Shown here: piece after piece, positions 1 to 6,394 of the stretch | Layout: every line of letters begins with the position of its first letter | Position numbering within the stretch: position 1 is the first letter of the stretch | Assembly: GCA_002478865.1 (NCBI GenBank) | Contig: DLJZ01000026.1 | Span: 378 to 15,383 of the forward strand | Length of the DNA: 15,006 nucleotides | Source: Hungatella sp. UBA7603 | Lineage (GTDB): Bacteria > Bacillota > Clostridia > Lachnospirales > Lachnospiraceae | Reading direction: 5' to 3' | The notes under the pieces: model-generated | Database searches by the model: none | Told to the model about the DNA's origin: nothing | Seen by the model: the letters and a program-made list of their open reading frames with translations, nothing else | Position numbers and translations under genes: made by a program

Positions 1-194
1 TGAGCACCAGTAGCACCGGTAGGCCCAGTCGGCCCAGTCGGTCCAGTCGGTCCAGTCGGTCCTACACAACGACAGCATTTGCACCGACAAGGTTCACAAT
101 TTATACATCCATGATTGCAACATCTATCTGATGAACACTTTTTTGCTCCACCACAATCGCATATATTTATTTCCTCTAATTCCTCAGGCCTCAT
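1..194 (-). CDS. Collagen-like repeat protein, N-terminal part (runs off window)
   Basis: This is the beginning of a surface protein that leaves the window at its left edge after 64 codons. The ATG (complement of 192-194) is preceded by GGAGGA at 201-206. Residues 1-44 hold 12 cysteines, many as C-x-C or C-C pairs. From residue 45 the chain becomes Gly-Pro-Thr repeated five times, then Gly-Ala-Thr. Gly-X-Thr repeats are the hallmark of bacterial collagen-like proteins such as the BclA-type filaments of exosporia; the Cys-rich head could anchor or cross-link it on a spore surface. Spore location is inference, since no sigma-K or sigma-E promoter was convincing upstream. The repeat DNA (GGNCCNACT units) is prone to slippage, so length probably varies between strains. 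Confidence 0.85.
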   Translation of the reverse strand, partial: MRPEELEEINICDCGGAKKCSSDRCCNHGCINCEPCRCKCCRCVGPTGPTGPTGPTGPTGATGA

Positions 195-200
195 AAAACT

Positions 201-206
201 TCCTCC
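201..206 (-). promoter_or_regulatory. Ribosome binding site of the collagen-like gene
   Basis: TCCTCC on the plus strand reads GGAGGA on the minus strand, six bases before the ATG, and fixes the start of the collagen-like protein. Confidence 0.8.
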
Positions 207-317
207 TATAAATTATTTAACAGCGTTATTTGACGCCTAATATATAATATTCAAAAATAACTAAACTGAGATACATATAATTTTATGATGTGATACACAG
301 GGAAAAGAGCGTTTGAA

Positions 318-470
318 ATGGCAAGACCGAAAAAAGCAGAAGGTGAGAAATACATAAGGCAGGATATAAGCGTGAACCCAGAGCAGTTTAAGAGGTTGTT
401 GGATCATTACCAGAAGGAAGACCGCTCCATTTCCTGGGTGATCCGCAAGGCGTTGGAAGCGTACCTGTAA
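318..470 (+). CDS. Small ribbon-helix-helix-like DNA-binding protein (50 aa)
   Basis: A 50-residue basic protein begins MARPKKAEGEKYIRQDISV and ends VIRKALEAYL. A Pro/Lys-rich arm, a short strand (YIRQDISVN), a helix (PEQFKRLLDHYQ), a turn and a second helix (SISWVIRKALEAYL) match the MetJ/Arc/CopG ribbon-helix-helix fold in length and order. Such proteins act as dimeric repressors on plasmids, integrative elements and toxin-antitoxin loci. No partner toxin gene is next to it. Its codons are clearly richer in G and C than the surrounding DNA, so it may be an import. The Shine-Dalgarno is weak (GGGAAAAG, about 10 bases upstream). The target is unknown. Confidence 0.72.
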   Translation: MARPKKAEGEKYIRQDISVNPEQFKRLLDHYQKEDRSISWVIRKALEAYL

Positions 471-583
471 TAGAGTTTCTTCTGTAATAATGCGTAACGC
501 TACACAGTAAAACTGATATTTTCTTAGCTAGGAATATAATTAGAAAATAGATAAAAGAAATCATTTATATAAAAAAGAAATGT

Positions 584-618
584 AAAACGCATCAGCCGTT
601 TCTGGACTGATGCGTTTT
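584..618. terminator. Bidirectional rho-independent terminator
   Basis: A perfect 12-bp stem, AAAACGCATCAG (584-595) with CTGATGCGTTTT (607-618), encloses an 11-base loop. The A and T ends of the stem give a U-rich tail on either strand. It lies between the converging 50-aa gene (plus) and the Cys-motif gene (minus), so it can serve both. Confidence 0.85.
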
Positions 619-643
619 AAAATCTTTGACTATTAATCTTCTC

Positions 644-1003
644 TTACTTAAGTATGTCATCTTTCTTCTCAACAATAGCCACTGCAGATGCACAAGCTGG
701 GCAATCGCAATATTTAGCTCCATCAGATTTGATTTTCTTTGCATGTGAAGCAATATTATTAGCAAGTTCTAATCCAAACATTTGAATACCAGTATCAGAT
801 TCTGCAAAACCAATTAAATTTTCAATTGGCATAATATCAGCTTCTAGCTCATCAATATAATTTTTTGTAATTATAGCTTCGTTTTCAGTTCCAATGGCAT
901 CTAACCAGTTCTGAGCTGCTGCCTTTGCCTCACTGCTGCATGAAGAAGCGCCTATTAATTCGTGAGTTTTACTAACGGTAAAATCAAATATTTCCTTGTT
1001 CAT
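644..1003 (-). CDS. Small conserved clostridial-type protein with C-terminal CxCxxC motif (119 aa)
   Basis: I do not recognise a characterised function. The protein is acidic and largely helical. Near its C-terminus it carries KYCDCPACASA, a C-x-C-x-x-C cluster that could bind metal or be redox active; two more cysteines lie in GASSCSSEAKAA near the N-terminus. From memory, similar clostridial proteins sometimes carry an Hsp90 label, but nothing here resembles an Hsp90 domain. The start is set at the complement of 1001-1003 (MNKEIFDF) because GAGAGGG lies about 10 bases upstream. A longer open frame reaches 1066, but that ATG overlaps the -35 box of the likely promoter. The gene stands alone and ends at the terminator at 584-618. 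Confidence 0.8.
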   Translation of the reverse strand: MNKEIFDFTVSKTHELIGASSCSSEAKAAAQNWLDAIGTENEAIITKNYIDELEADIMPIENLIGFAESDTGIQMFGLELANNIASHAKKIKSDGAKYCDCPACASAVAIVEKKDDILK

Positions 1004-1037
1004 ATTGAATGCCCTCTCTTTATTGGATTTTAATTGC

Positions 1038-1066
1038 ATCTTACCATAATTATTTTGAAGTTGCAA
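1038..1066 (-). promoter_or_regulatory. Promoter of the Cys-motif gene
   Basis: On the minus strand TTGCAA (1061-1066) is followed after exactly 17 bases by TAAGAT (1038-1043). This sigma-A-like pair lies about 35 bases upstream of the chosen start. Confidence 0.55.
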
Positions 1067-1135
1067 ATTAAAGATAGTGACTATATATGGTATTGTAATA
1101 AATAAAGGCTTAAAGAAAATATTGTTCCTGGATAA

Positions 1136-1164
1136 TTGAATAATGATTTATAGAGGAGTATAAT
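1136..1164 (+). promoter_or_regulatory. Promoter of the glutamine-amidotransferase-like gene
   Basis: TTGAAT (1136-1141), a 17-base spacer and a perfect TATAAT (1159-1164) lie 84 bases upstream of the ATG at 1248. Confidence 0.6.
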
Positions 1165-1247
1165 CATTTTATAAATTTATAGAGATTAGAAATAATTAAG
1201 TTTATAAATATTTACTTATGGGAGCGTTTCATCTGAGAAGGGATATT

Positions 1248-1964
1248 ATGAAGTCAATGATTAAAATAGGTGTAATAGGTGATTACGATGGACGTCCATC
1301 CCACATTGCGACTAATGAAGCCATAAAACATTGTGCTACCTACTTAGGCCTACAACAGGAAACACAATGGATTCCCACCGATTCTATAGAAAATGATTGC
1401 GAGCAGAGCTTAGAAAGCTTCGATGGTTTATGGTGCGCACCGGGCAGCCCTTATAAAAGTGCGGAAGGGGCAATGAATGGGATTCAATTTGCAAGGGAAC
1501 ATAACTACCCTTTTATTGGAACTTGTGGAGGTTTTCAACATGTAGTGTTAGAATTTGCCCGTGATATTCTTGATTTACCGGAAATTAAAAAGGTGAATTT
1601 TGATCCGTATACACCGAATCTATTTATCACAGCACTTAGCTGTTCATTGATTGAAAAATCAAGAGATATTTTATTAACAAAAGGCACAAGTGTCGCACAA
1701 GTGTATGGAGTAAAAAAATCAGAAGAGAGATATCATTGTAATTTCGGATTAAACGACCAATTTAAAGACCAATTAATAAGTCATGGTTTCATAGTTTCAG
1801 GAACAGATGAAATGGGCGACACGAGAATACTTGAATTACCTCAGAAGAAATTTTTTATTGCTACTCTTTTTCAGCCACAATTAAGTTCAACCGGGGAAAA
1901 TCCTCATAAACTTATTCTTGCGTATTTAAAAAGTGCAGAGGAATTTAGCAAGGGAAAAATATAA
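1248..1964 (+). CDS. Stand-alone CTP-synthase-type class I glutamine amidotransferase domain
   Basis: The 238-residue protein resembles the C-terminal glutaminase half of CTP synthase without the synthetase half. The opening IKIGVIGDYDGRPSHIATNEAI, the CAPGSPYKSAEGAMNGI strand-loop and the nucleophile elbow GTCGGFQHVVLEFAR with Cys93 are family features. In active class I amidotransferases the triad is completed by His-Pro-Glu near the C-terminus; here the site reads FQPQ (Q209-P-Q211), so both His and Glu are replaced. Glutaminase activity is therefore doubtful, and the protein may bind a ligand or act on another substrate. I start at 1248, where AAGGGA sits six bases upstream, rather than the in-frame ATG at 1218, which lacks a binding site. 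ATG 1257 is a further option. Confidence 0.82.
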   Translation: MKSMIKIGVIGDYDGRPSHIATNEAIKHCATYLGLQQETQWIPTDSIENDCEQSLESFDGLWCAPGSPYKSAEGAMNGIQFAREHNYPFIGTCGGFQHVVLEFARDILDLPEIKKVNFDPYTPNLFITALSCSLIEKSRDILLTKGTSVAQVYGVKKSEERYHCNFGLNDQFKDQLISHGFIVSGTDEMGDTRILELPQKKFFIATLFQPQLSSTGENPHKLILAYLKSAEEFSKGKI

Positions 1965-2072
1965 CTTTGGTAATCTACTATTTTACCAATGATACTAGAT
2001 GGATAGGGAGAACGTTTCTATTAAACAGATAGCAATGACTCATATTTCATTTTTTGAATTAGAGGTGATTTA

Positions 2073-3068
2073 ATGCGAGAGTTTTTCATGAAAACAGAAC
2101 GGATTGGCTTTTCTAAATGGAACGAGGAAGACATAGACTTAGCCATTCATTTATGGGGAGACAAAGAAGTTACTCAGTTTATTTGTGCTACTGGTGTGTT
2201 CACAAATGAAGATGTCCATCAACGATTAAAAACAGAGATTGATAATGATAAAAGCTTACATATACAATACTGGCCTATTTTTGAACGATCCACAGAGGAA
2301 TTGATCGGTTGTTGCGGTATTCGTCCTTCTCAATCTGAAATACAGTCCTATGAACTTGGATTTCATCTCTGCAAAAAATTCTGGGGAATGGGTTATGCAT
2401 CTGAAGCTGCGAAAGCTGTCATTGACTATAGCTTTGAAACTTTAAAAGCAAAAAAACTGTTTGCCGGACACCATCCACAAAATAAGGCTTCAGAAAAATT
2501 ATTAACCAAGCTTGGTTTCGTGTATATAGGAGAAAACTATTATAAACCAACAGGGCTATGTCATCTATCGTATGAATTGGTAAATAATAAGGAAACTAAT
2601 ATAGAAGCAAAAGAAATTACTATCTCTGCAGAAACCCCATTTTCTACTGAGGCCATATCCTTATTGAATGAGCTTTCAGAATGCCTTGAAGATATAACCG
2701 GAGATAATGGAAATAACTCGTTTGACGCCAATGACGTCTGTAACGACAGAGCTATATTTGTAATTGCCAAGAATCAAAGTGGCAAGGCAATTGGCTGTGG
2801 TGCCTTTAGGCCTATGAATGAAATCACAGCCGAGGTAAAAAGAATGTACGCAAAAGAAAAAGGCATGGGAATCGGGAACAAAATTCTTTCCTATCTTGAA
2901 TGCCAGGCGATTGACATGGGGTACAAATCTCTACGCCTGGAAACCCGCATCGTTAACACGAAAGCCGTTTTATTTTACAGAAAAAATGGATATAAGGAAA
3001 TACCAAACTATGGTAAATATGAAAACAATATCAATGCCATTTGCTTTGAAAAAGATCTATCCTCTTAA
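2073..3068 (+). CDS. Tandem double-GNAT N-acetyltransferase
   Basis: Two GNAT acetyl-CoA-dependent acetyltransferase domains are fused in 331 residues. Domain 1 (about 1-170) is RimJ/RimL-like: it has ELGFHLCKKFWGMGYASEA, where the Gly-x-Gly loop at 105-107 would hold the CoA pyrophosphate, then NKASEKLLTKLGF. Domain 2 (about 178-331) is a different GNAT subtype with VKRMYAKEKGMGIGNKIL (loop at 264-268), LRLETRIVNTKAVLFYRKNGY and a C-terminal strand. A linker near 170-180 joins them. The start is supported by AGAGGTGA six bases upstream. Substrates are unknown; this class often modifies antibiotics, amino acids or ribosomal protein ends. It appears monocistronic. Confidence 0.88.
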   Translation: MREFFMKTERIGFSKWNEEDIDLAIHLWGDKEVTQFICATGVFTNEDVHQRLKTEIDNDKSLHIQYWPIFERSTEELIGCCGIRPSQSEIQSYELGFHLCKKFWGMGYASEAAKAVIDYSFETLKAKKLFAGHHPQNKASEKLLTKLGFVYIGENYYKPTGLCHLSYELVNNKETNIEAKEITISAETPFSTEAISLLNELSECLEDITGDNGNNSFDANDVCNDRAIFVIAKNQSGKAIGCGAFRPMNEITAEVKRMYAKEKGMGIGNKILSYLECQAIDMGYKSLRLETRIVNTKAVLFYRKNGYKEIPNYGKYENNINAICFEKDLSS

Positions 3069-3209
3069 ACTATAGGCTACCAACATAAAGTAAGGTCAAC
3101 AAAATGGATATATAAGATAACGGCTAACAAGGAGTATTAAGGTGGTAGATTTTATTAAAATAAGATAGGTGAACTGAAATCTAATGAATAAGGTATCAGA
3201 AACATTATG

Positions 3210-3238
3210 ATCATAGTTAGTAGTGTTTGGTGTAACCA
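3210..3238 (+). promoter_or_regulatory. Degenerate copy of the dispersed promoter repeat (P0)
   Basis: ATCATA (3210-3215), 17 bases, then TAACCA (3233-3238). The spacer begins GTTAGTAGTGTTTGGTG, close to copies P4 and P5 (GTTAGTAG; TTTGGTGG). It lies 35 bases before the ATG at 3273, the same placement as the better copies. Both hexamers are poor, so activity is uncertain. Confidence 0.5.
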
Positions 3239-3272
3239 TAATCTAAAAATCAAAATTATGGAGAAAATAAAT

Positions 3273-3803
3273 ATGTTTGATGAATTATTAAAGAAAAATT
3301 GTTTTTCAACTGATAAAAAAGAGAAGCAAGATGCCGCTAATCAATTAGAACAGCTCTATGGTTGCCAAATCAGTGCAATAGAAATGGATGAAAGCGTTTT
3401 ATTTGCACATCATGCAAGAGGCTGTACGATTGTTGCCGCAAAAATTTGCGAAAATGCAGTCATTTATCAAAATGTCACCATTGGCTCAAACTTAAGATAT
3501 AATAAGCGAACAGAAACATGGGAAAATGTTGGGAACCCAGTTATTGGCAAAAATGTCATCGTCTCCGATGGTGCGAAAATTTTAGGTCCTGTAATAATAG
3601 GTGACGGCTCTGTTATTGGTGCTGGGGCGATTATTACAAAAAACATACCTGAAGATAGTGTTGCGTATGGCGTGAACCAATATAAACCCAAGGATCCAGA
3701 CTACGATTTGGTTTTTTACAAAAATATGATTGAGCCTGAACAGATCGTTGCAGCATGTAATGATTTGATTGTAAAATACAATGAATCAAAGGGCTGTGAT
3801 TAA
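3273..3803 (+). CDS. Hexapeptide-repeat (LbH) acyltransferase, serine acetyltransferase-like
   Basis: The 176-residue protein has the left-handed beta-helix repeats of CysE-type acetyltransferases: CTIVAAKICENAVIYQNVTIG, then NPVIGKNVIVSDGAKILGPVIIGDGSVIGAGAIITKNIP. It is shorter than full CysE and lacks most of the N-terminal helical domain. His47 in FAHHARG matches the CysE catalytic His of the DHATG motif, but the second CysE His (DRHPKI) falls at Asn88 (VGNPVI), so true serine acetyltransferase activity is uncertain; another O-acyltransferase role is possible. The start at 3273 is preferred because GGAG lies upstream at the right distance and because the longer frame from 3207 would begin inside promoter copy P0. 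A terminator follows at 3826. Confidence 0.82.
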   Translation: MFDELLKKNCFSTDKKEKQDAANQLEQLYGCQISAIEMDESVLFAHHARGCTIVAAKICENAVIYQNVTIGSNLRYNKRTETWENVGNPVIGKNVIVSDGAKILGPVIIGDGSVIGAGAIITKNIPEDSVAYGVNQYKPKDPDYDLVFYKNMIEPEQIVAACNDLIVKYNESKGCD

Positions 3804-3825
3804 ACATTTACAATAAATGAAATTG

Positions 3826-3863
3826 AACTACTAACTTTTTAATATTGAGTTGGTAGTTTTTTT
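3826..3863 (+). terminator. Rho-independent terminator T1
   Basis: AACTACTAACT (3826-3836) pairs with AGTTGGTAGTT (3848-3858) around an 11-base loop, and the T-run reaches 3863. It ends the hexapeptide acyltransferase unit. Its right half, AATATTGAGTTGGTAG, resembles terminators T2 and T3, and its left arm is the complement of the AGTTAGTAG word in the dispersed promoters. Confidence 0.85.
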
Positions 3864-3867
3864 ATGC

Positions 3868-3918
3868 AACCGAACTTAGATTAGTCCGGGCCTCGGCGCC
3901 TACTAGCAAATTCGGGTT
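3868..3918. repeat. Imperfect inverted repeat with bulges and GC-rich loop
   Basis: AACC-GAA (3868-3874) pairs with TTC-GGTT (3911-3918, G3914 bulged). TT and G (3876-3879) pair with CAA (3907-3909). TTAGT (3881-3885) pairs with ACTAG (3902-3906, one G-T). The loop 3886-3901 is strikingly GC-rich in AT-rich surroundings. Bulged bases include A3878, A3880 and G3914. It sits between terminator T1 and promoter P1. Possible roles are a folded recombination site or a remnant; no second copy was found. Confidence 0.4.
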
Positions 3919-3944
3919 TAATTAAGTAGTATACATTGAAAATC

Positions 3945-3978
3945 TAATATTGATAGTTAGAAGATTTCCTTGTATTAT
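3945..3978 (+). promoter_or_regulatory. Dispersed promoter repeat, copy P1
   Basis: TAATATTGATAGTTAG spans 3945-3960, with TTGATA at 3950-3955. After 17 bases comes TATTAT (3973-3978), which replaces the TATCCT of the other copies. It drives the broken gene starting at 4016. Confidence 0.72.
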
Positions 3979-4015
3979 TAAAAAAAAGCAATAGATATTC
4001 TATGTGGAGGCTATT

Positions 4016-4154
4016 ATGGTGGGAAAGTATAAGGTAATAACTTTGTGTGGAAGTACGAGGTTTAAAGATGAGTTTTAGAAGTACAAAAGGTGAAATAGAA
4101 TATGCTATAAAAGCCGGAAAAAAGATTAACTATTTAGAGTACCATAATGCTTAA
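4016..4154 (+). pseudogene. Deoxyribosyltransferase-like (DUF4406-type) gene with internal deletion
   Basis: The first 20 codons (from ATG 4016, stop TAG 4076-4078) read MVGKYKVITLCGSTRFKDEF, the recognisable N-terminus of small nucleoside 2-deoxyribosyltransferase/DUF4406-like proteins, where CGSTRF is the nucleotide-binding turn. Directly after the stop, in another frame (4080-4154), STKGEIEYAIKAGKKINYLEYHNA matches the way such proteins end (helix, then a K-x-I-x-Y-L-E strand). The middle, probably over half of the protein, is missing, and the two ends join with a frame change. The ribosome binding site TGGAGG and promoter P1 are intact, so a useless 20-residue peptide may still be made. 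The family call rests on memory of the motif. Confidence 0.7.
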
Positions 4155-4261
4155 TTTGTTTTAGATTATTCTTGAAAGATAAATTAAGGAAGGTCAAACT
4201 GACTCTTAAAAAAATCATTTACTTTCCACATTATCTTAAAACATCTCGTATTTTTAATAAG

Positions 4262-4556
4262 GGAGTATTCCAAAGTTTCTGTAACCCTCAAACTGATGTA
4301 ATAAAATTACTTAGTAAAGAGGTTTTATTTTATGGCAAAATGGAAAAGGAAACTTGGGTATTCCAAGTACCATTTCCGAGACAAAGAAACAGATAACAGC
4401 CTGTTAAAAATGTTATACCTGGCAGCTATGGATATCAAAAAAAACAGACTTATAATACAAGCATGAGCAAGAACCAATTAAAAATGGCCTTGCCCATAAA
4501 ATACAATTAAATTATTATATAAGTTATTCAAGTTAACACGGACTTTAAATGGTCTC
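4262..4556 (+). mobile_element. Probable internally deleted IS256-family (Mutator-type) element
   Basis: Residues encoded at 4332-4466 include TDNSLLKMLYLAAMDIKKN, close to the C-terminal stretch of IS256-family transposases (TDxxLLKxLYLAxxDIxKKW). The Trp that should follow is lost and the frame stops at 4464-4466. At 4532-4556, GTTAACACGG..AAATGGTCTC has the look of an IS256-family right inverted repeat. A partly matching inverse sequence begins near 4262 (AGTATTCCAAAGTTTCTGTA); the match is weak, so the left end is tentative. The open frame at 4172-4396 crosses this remnant without recognisable content. The stretch between 4155 and 4607 holds nothing else I can identify. Confidence 0.42.
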
Positions 4557-4607
4557 GTATCCCATTCTGGCCTTCGCTCTTTACAGGATAATGTCGTTTT
4601 ACTTATT

Positions 4608-5588
4608 TTAAACTTTTGAAACAGAAATTCGTCCTTTTTTCGATTGCTTTTTACTATTATTGTAAGCCTGTTCTACCCCTTGAGAAGATAGTGTGAATTT
4701 TTTGTCTATATGAATTTTTAGTTCTTTCATTTTAATCCAATTTACAATTTTTTCGAAGTCCGAGTGGTTTGGCTTAGATTGGAAAAAGTATGCCTTGATG
4801 TTTCGTTCCATGGGATAACTATTGATTCCAAAAGAAACAATTGATACATATTTTCCACCGTCTCTAATAACTGAAAGGCTCTTTTCCCCAACCTTACCTA
4901 AAGCACCATTATTTTCAATAATAGATGTCTCCATAACAGTGTCAATTATCAAGTCAACTTTTTCATGGATTATATCTGCAATATCAAATTCAGTGTAATC
5001 GTATACTTCATCTGCCCCTAAGGCTTTTACAAAATCATGTTTATCTTTTCTTGCAGTCGTTATAACATAAGCACCATGTTTTTTCGCTAATTGTACAGCC
5101 ACATGACCAACGCCCCCGGCACCCCCCTGTATTAAAACTCTTTGACCTTTTATAAGGTTTCCATGATCAAATAATGCTTGCTTCGCAGTTAACGTAATTG
5201 TAGGAGCTGCACCAGCGATATCAAATGGTATATCTTCTGAAATCTTTGCAAGATGATCCTCATCAACTGCAACGAAATCTTGATATGCTCCTGAATGGAT
5301 CGTTAATCCCATAACACGATCACCGACTTTAAACCGAGTAACCTTTTTTCCAACAGCTTTTACGACACCAGCAACATCACTTCCGAGAACGATTGGTAAT
5401 TTCTTGGACCATTGACCTCCAACAGAGCTGTTAAATATTTCTCCCGTACGTAAAGGTTCATCGCCTGGATTAATTGAAGAAGCCTTCACTTCGATAAGTA
5501 CTTGGACTTCACTTAAATCTGGTAAATTAACTTCTATTTCTTCAAATGTACCGGGGGTACCGAAACTTGTCAAACCGATTGCTTTCAT
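4608..5588 (-). CDS. Zinc-independent quinone oxidoreductase-type MDR dehydrogenase (NADP-dependent)
   Basis: A 326-residue medium-chain dehydrogenase/reductase of the quinone-oxidoreductase branch. It has an N-terminal GroES-like domain (VLIEVKASSINPGD at about 30-43, VLGSDVAGVVKAVG at 68-80, VGDRVMGL) and a Rossmann domain with VLIQGGAGGVGHVAVQLAK (151-169), plus GADEVYDY downstream. The catalytic and structural zinc cysteines of alcohol dehydrogenases are absent, consistent with NADPH-dependent reduction of quinones or enones. The start is supported by AAGGAG seven bases upstream. A divergent TetR gene, now ruined, and a palindromic operator lie beside its promoter, the usual layout for an inducible detoxification reductase. 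Confidence 0.9.
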   Translation of the reverse strand: MKAIGLTSFGTPGTFEEIEVNLPDLSEVQVLIEVKASSINPGDEPLRTGEIFNSSVGGQWSKKLPIVLGSDVAGVVKAVGKKVTRFKVGDRVMGLTIHSGAYQDFVAVDEDHLAKISEDIPFDIAGAAPTITLTAKQALFDHGNLIKGQRVLIQGGAGGVGHVAVQLAKKHGAYVITTARKDKHDFVKALGADEVYDYTEFDIADIIHEKVDLIIDTVMETSIIENNGALGKVGEKSLSVIRDGGKYVSIVSFGINSYPMERNIKAYFFQSKPNHSDFEKIVNWIKMKELKIHIDKKFTLSSQGVEQAYNNSKKQSKKGRISVSKV

Positions 5589-5638
5589 ATTTTATCTCCT
5601 TTTAAATATTCCTTATTTAACGTGTGTTGAATAATTGT

Positions 5639-5667
5639 ATATTATCAGCTACATATAGGTGATTCAA
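5639..5667 (-). promoter_or_regulatory. Promoter of the quinone-type oxidoreductase
   Basis: On the minus strand TTGAAT (5662-5667) is followed after 17 bases by TAATAT (5639-5644), about 50 bases before the start codon. Confidence 0.55.
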
Positions 5668-5684
5668 TAAGTAATAGTATGGAG

Positions 5685-5704
5685 ATTGTTGAGAAATCAA
5701 CAAT
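5685..5704. promoter_or_regulatory. Perfect palindrome, candidate TetR operator
   Basis: ATTGTTGA (5685-5692), spacer GAAA, TCAACAAT (5697-5704): an 8-bp perfect inverted repeat. It lies between the oxidoreductase promoter (-35 at 5662-5667) and the start of the TetR remnant at 5730. Dyads of this size in a divergent TetR/reductase intergenic region are typical operators. Confidence 0.55.
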
Positions 5705-5729
5705 TACTTTCAATATGTTAATTATTAAG

Positions 5730-5951
5730 ATGGATAGACAAATTTTAAGATTTAAACAGATAATTATAGTTGGTTTAATGACACTTGCTATATAAAAAGA
5801 GCTGGAAAATATTACGATTTATGAAATCGAAGAAAAAGCTAACGTAAATCGAGGAACAATTTACCTCCATTTCATTGATACGTATGATTTGAGACAAGTA
5901 TTTGGACTATTATTAAACGCAATTAAGAAATACATATACCCATCACCCTAA
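5730..5951 (+). pseudogene. TetR-family regulator, N-terminal DNA-binding part only, with in-frame stop
   Basis: From ATG 5730 the frame reads MDRQILRFKQIIIVGLMTLA, hits TAA at 5793-5795, and continues as KELENITIYEIEEKANVNRG followed by TIYLHFIDTYDL up to TAA at 5949-5951. This is the helix-turn-helix of TetR/AcrR regulators (ITIxxIxxxANVNRGTxYxHFxDxYDL). The stop falls between helix 1 and the recognition part, and the ligand-binding domain is gone after about 73 codons, so no working repressor is possible. The oxidoreductase next door may now be unregulated, or controlled by another TetR protein elsewhere. Confidence 0.8.
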
Positions 5952-5989
5952 CGAAGAAAAATCAACATCTAAGTCATCACGAATCAAGT

Positions 5990-6319
5990 TTACGAAGATT
6001 TTTGTATTCTCTTATTTTTGCTAAAAAAGACTATCGATACTACAATATTAATAACAGATATAATGCTGACCAGCCACACGGAAATCAATGCTATATCATA
6101 AGAAGTGTCAGAAAGAGCTGACCAATCTTTTATCCTCACCAAACAACTGATATAAAAAAGTTGTGAGCATATTGAGAATGCGCAACATATGAAGCTTAAG
6201 GCTGTAATAATAGCATACTTGAAGTTGTTGATATTGTTACATTGAGCAAGTATCAACAAAGGTAGCAACAATGCAACAAACCCTAAAATAATACTTATTA
6301 AGTTAGTCGCTTCTATCAT
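5990..6319 (-). CDS. Small integral membrane protein (109 aa), function unknown
   Basis: The chain has three or four hydrophobic segments: LISIILGFVALLLPLLILA near the N-terminus, YAIITALSFICCAFSICSQL in the middle, an amphipathic IKDWSALSDTSYD stretch, then IALISVWLVSIISVINIVVS near the C-terminus, and a basic tail KNKRIQKSS. The DWSALSDT stretch between membrane segments looks like the conserved feature of a small Firmicute membrane protein family, but I know no function. The start at the complement of 6317-6319 is favoured by AAGGAGG eight bases upstream. A longer frame to 6337 would begin before this site. Confidence 0.75.
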   Translation of the reverse strand: MIEATNLISIILGFVALLLPLLILAQCNNINNFKYAIITALSFICCAFSICSQLFYISCLVRIKDWSALSDTSYDIALISVWLVSIISVINIVVSIVFFSKNKRIQKSS

Positions 6320-6356
6320 AATTTTCCTCCTTCTCAAAACAAAAAAACTTATTGTT

Positions 6357-6385
6357 ATTATAACTTATACTTATTACACTGTCAT
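6357..6385 (-). promoter_or_regulatory. Promoter of the small membrane protein
   Basis: On the minus strand ATGACA (6380-6385), a 17-base spacer, and a perfect TATAAT (6357-6362), about 38 bases upstream of the start codon. Confidence 0.6.
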
Positions 6386-6394
6386 TATATAAAT

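Noticed and set aside
1968..1988. Hairpin TGGTAA/TTACCA after the amidotransferase-like gene
   Set aside because: Six-base AT-rich stem with no T-run; not a convincing terminator.
3207..3272. Upstream extension of the hexapeptide acyltransferase to ATG 3207
   Set aside because: The extra residues are not family-like and the start would lie inside promoter copy P0.
4172..4396. 74-codon open frame starting at TTG
   Set aside because: No ribosome binding site, no recognisable domain; it crosses the IS256-type relic in the wrong frame.
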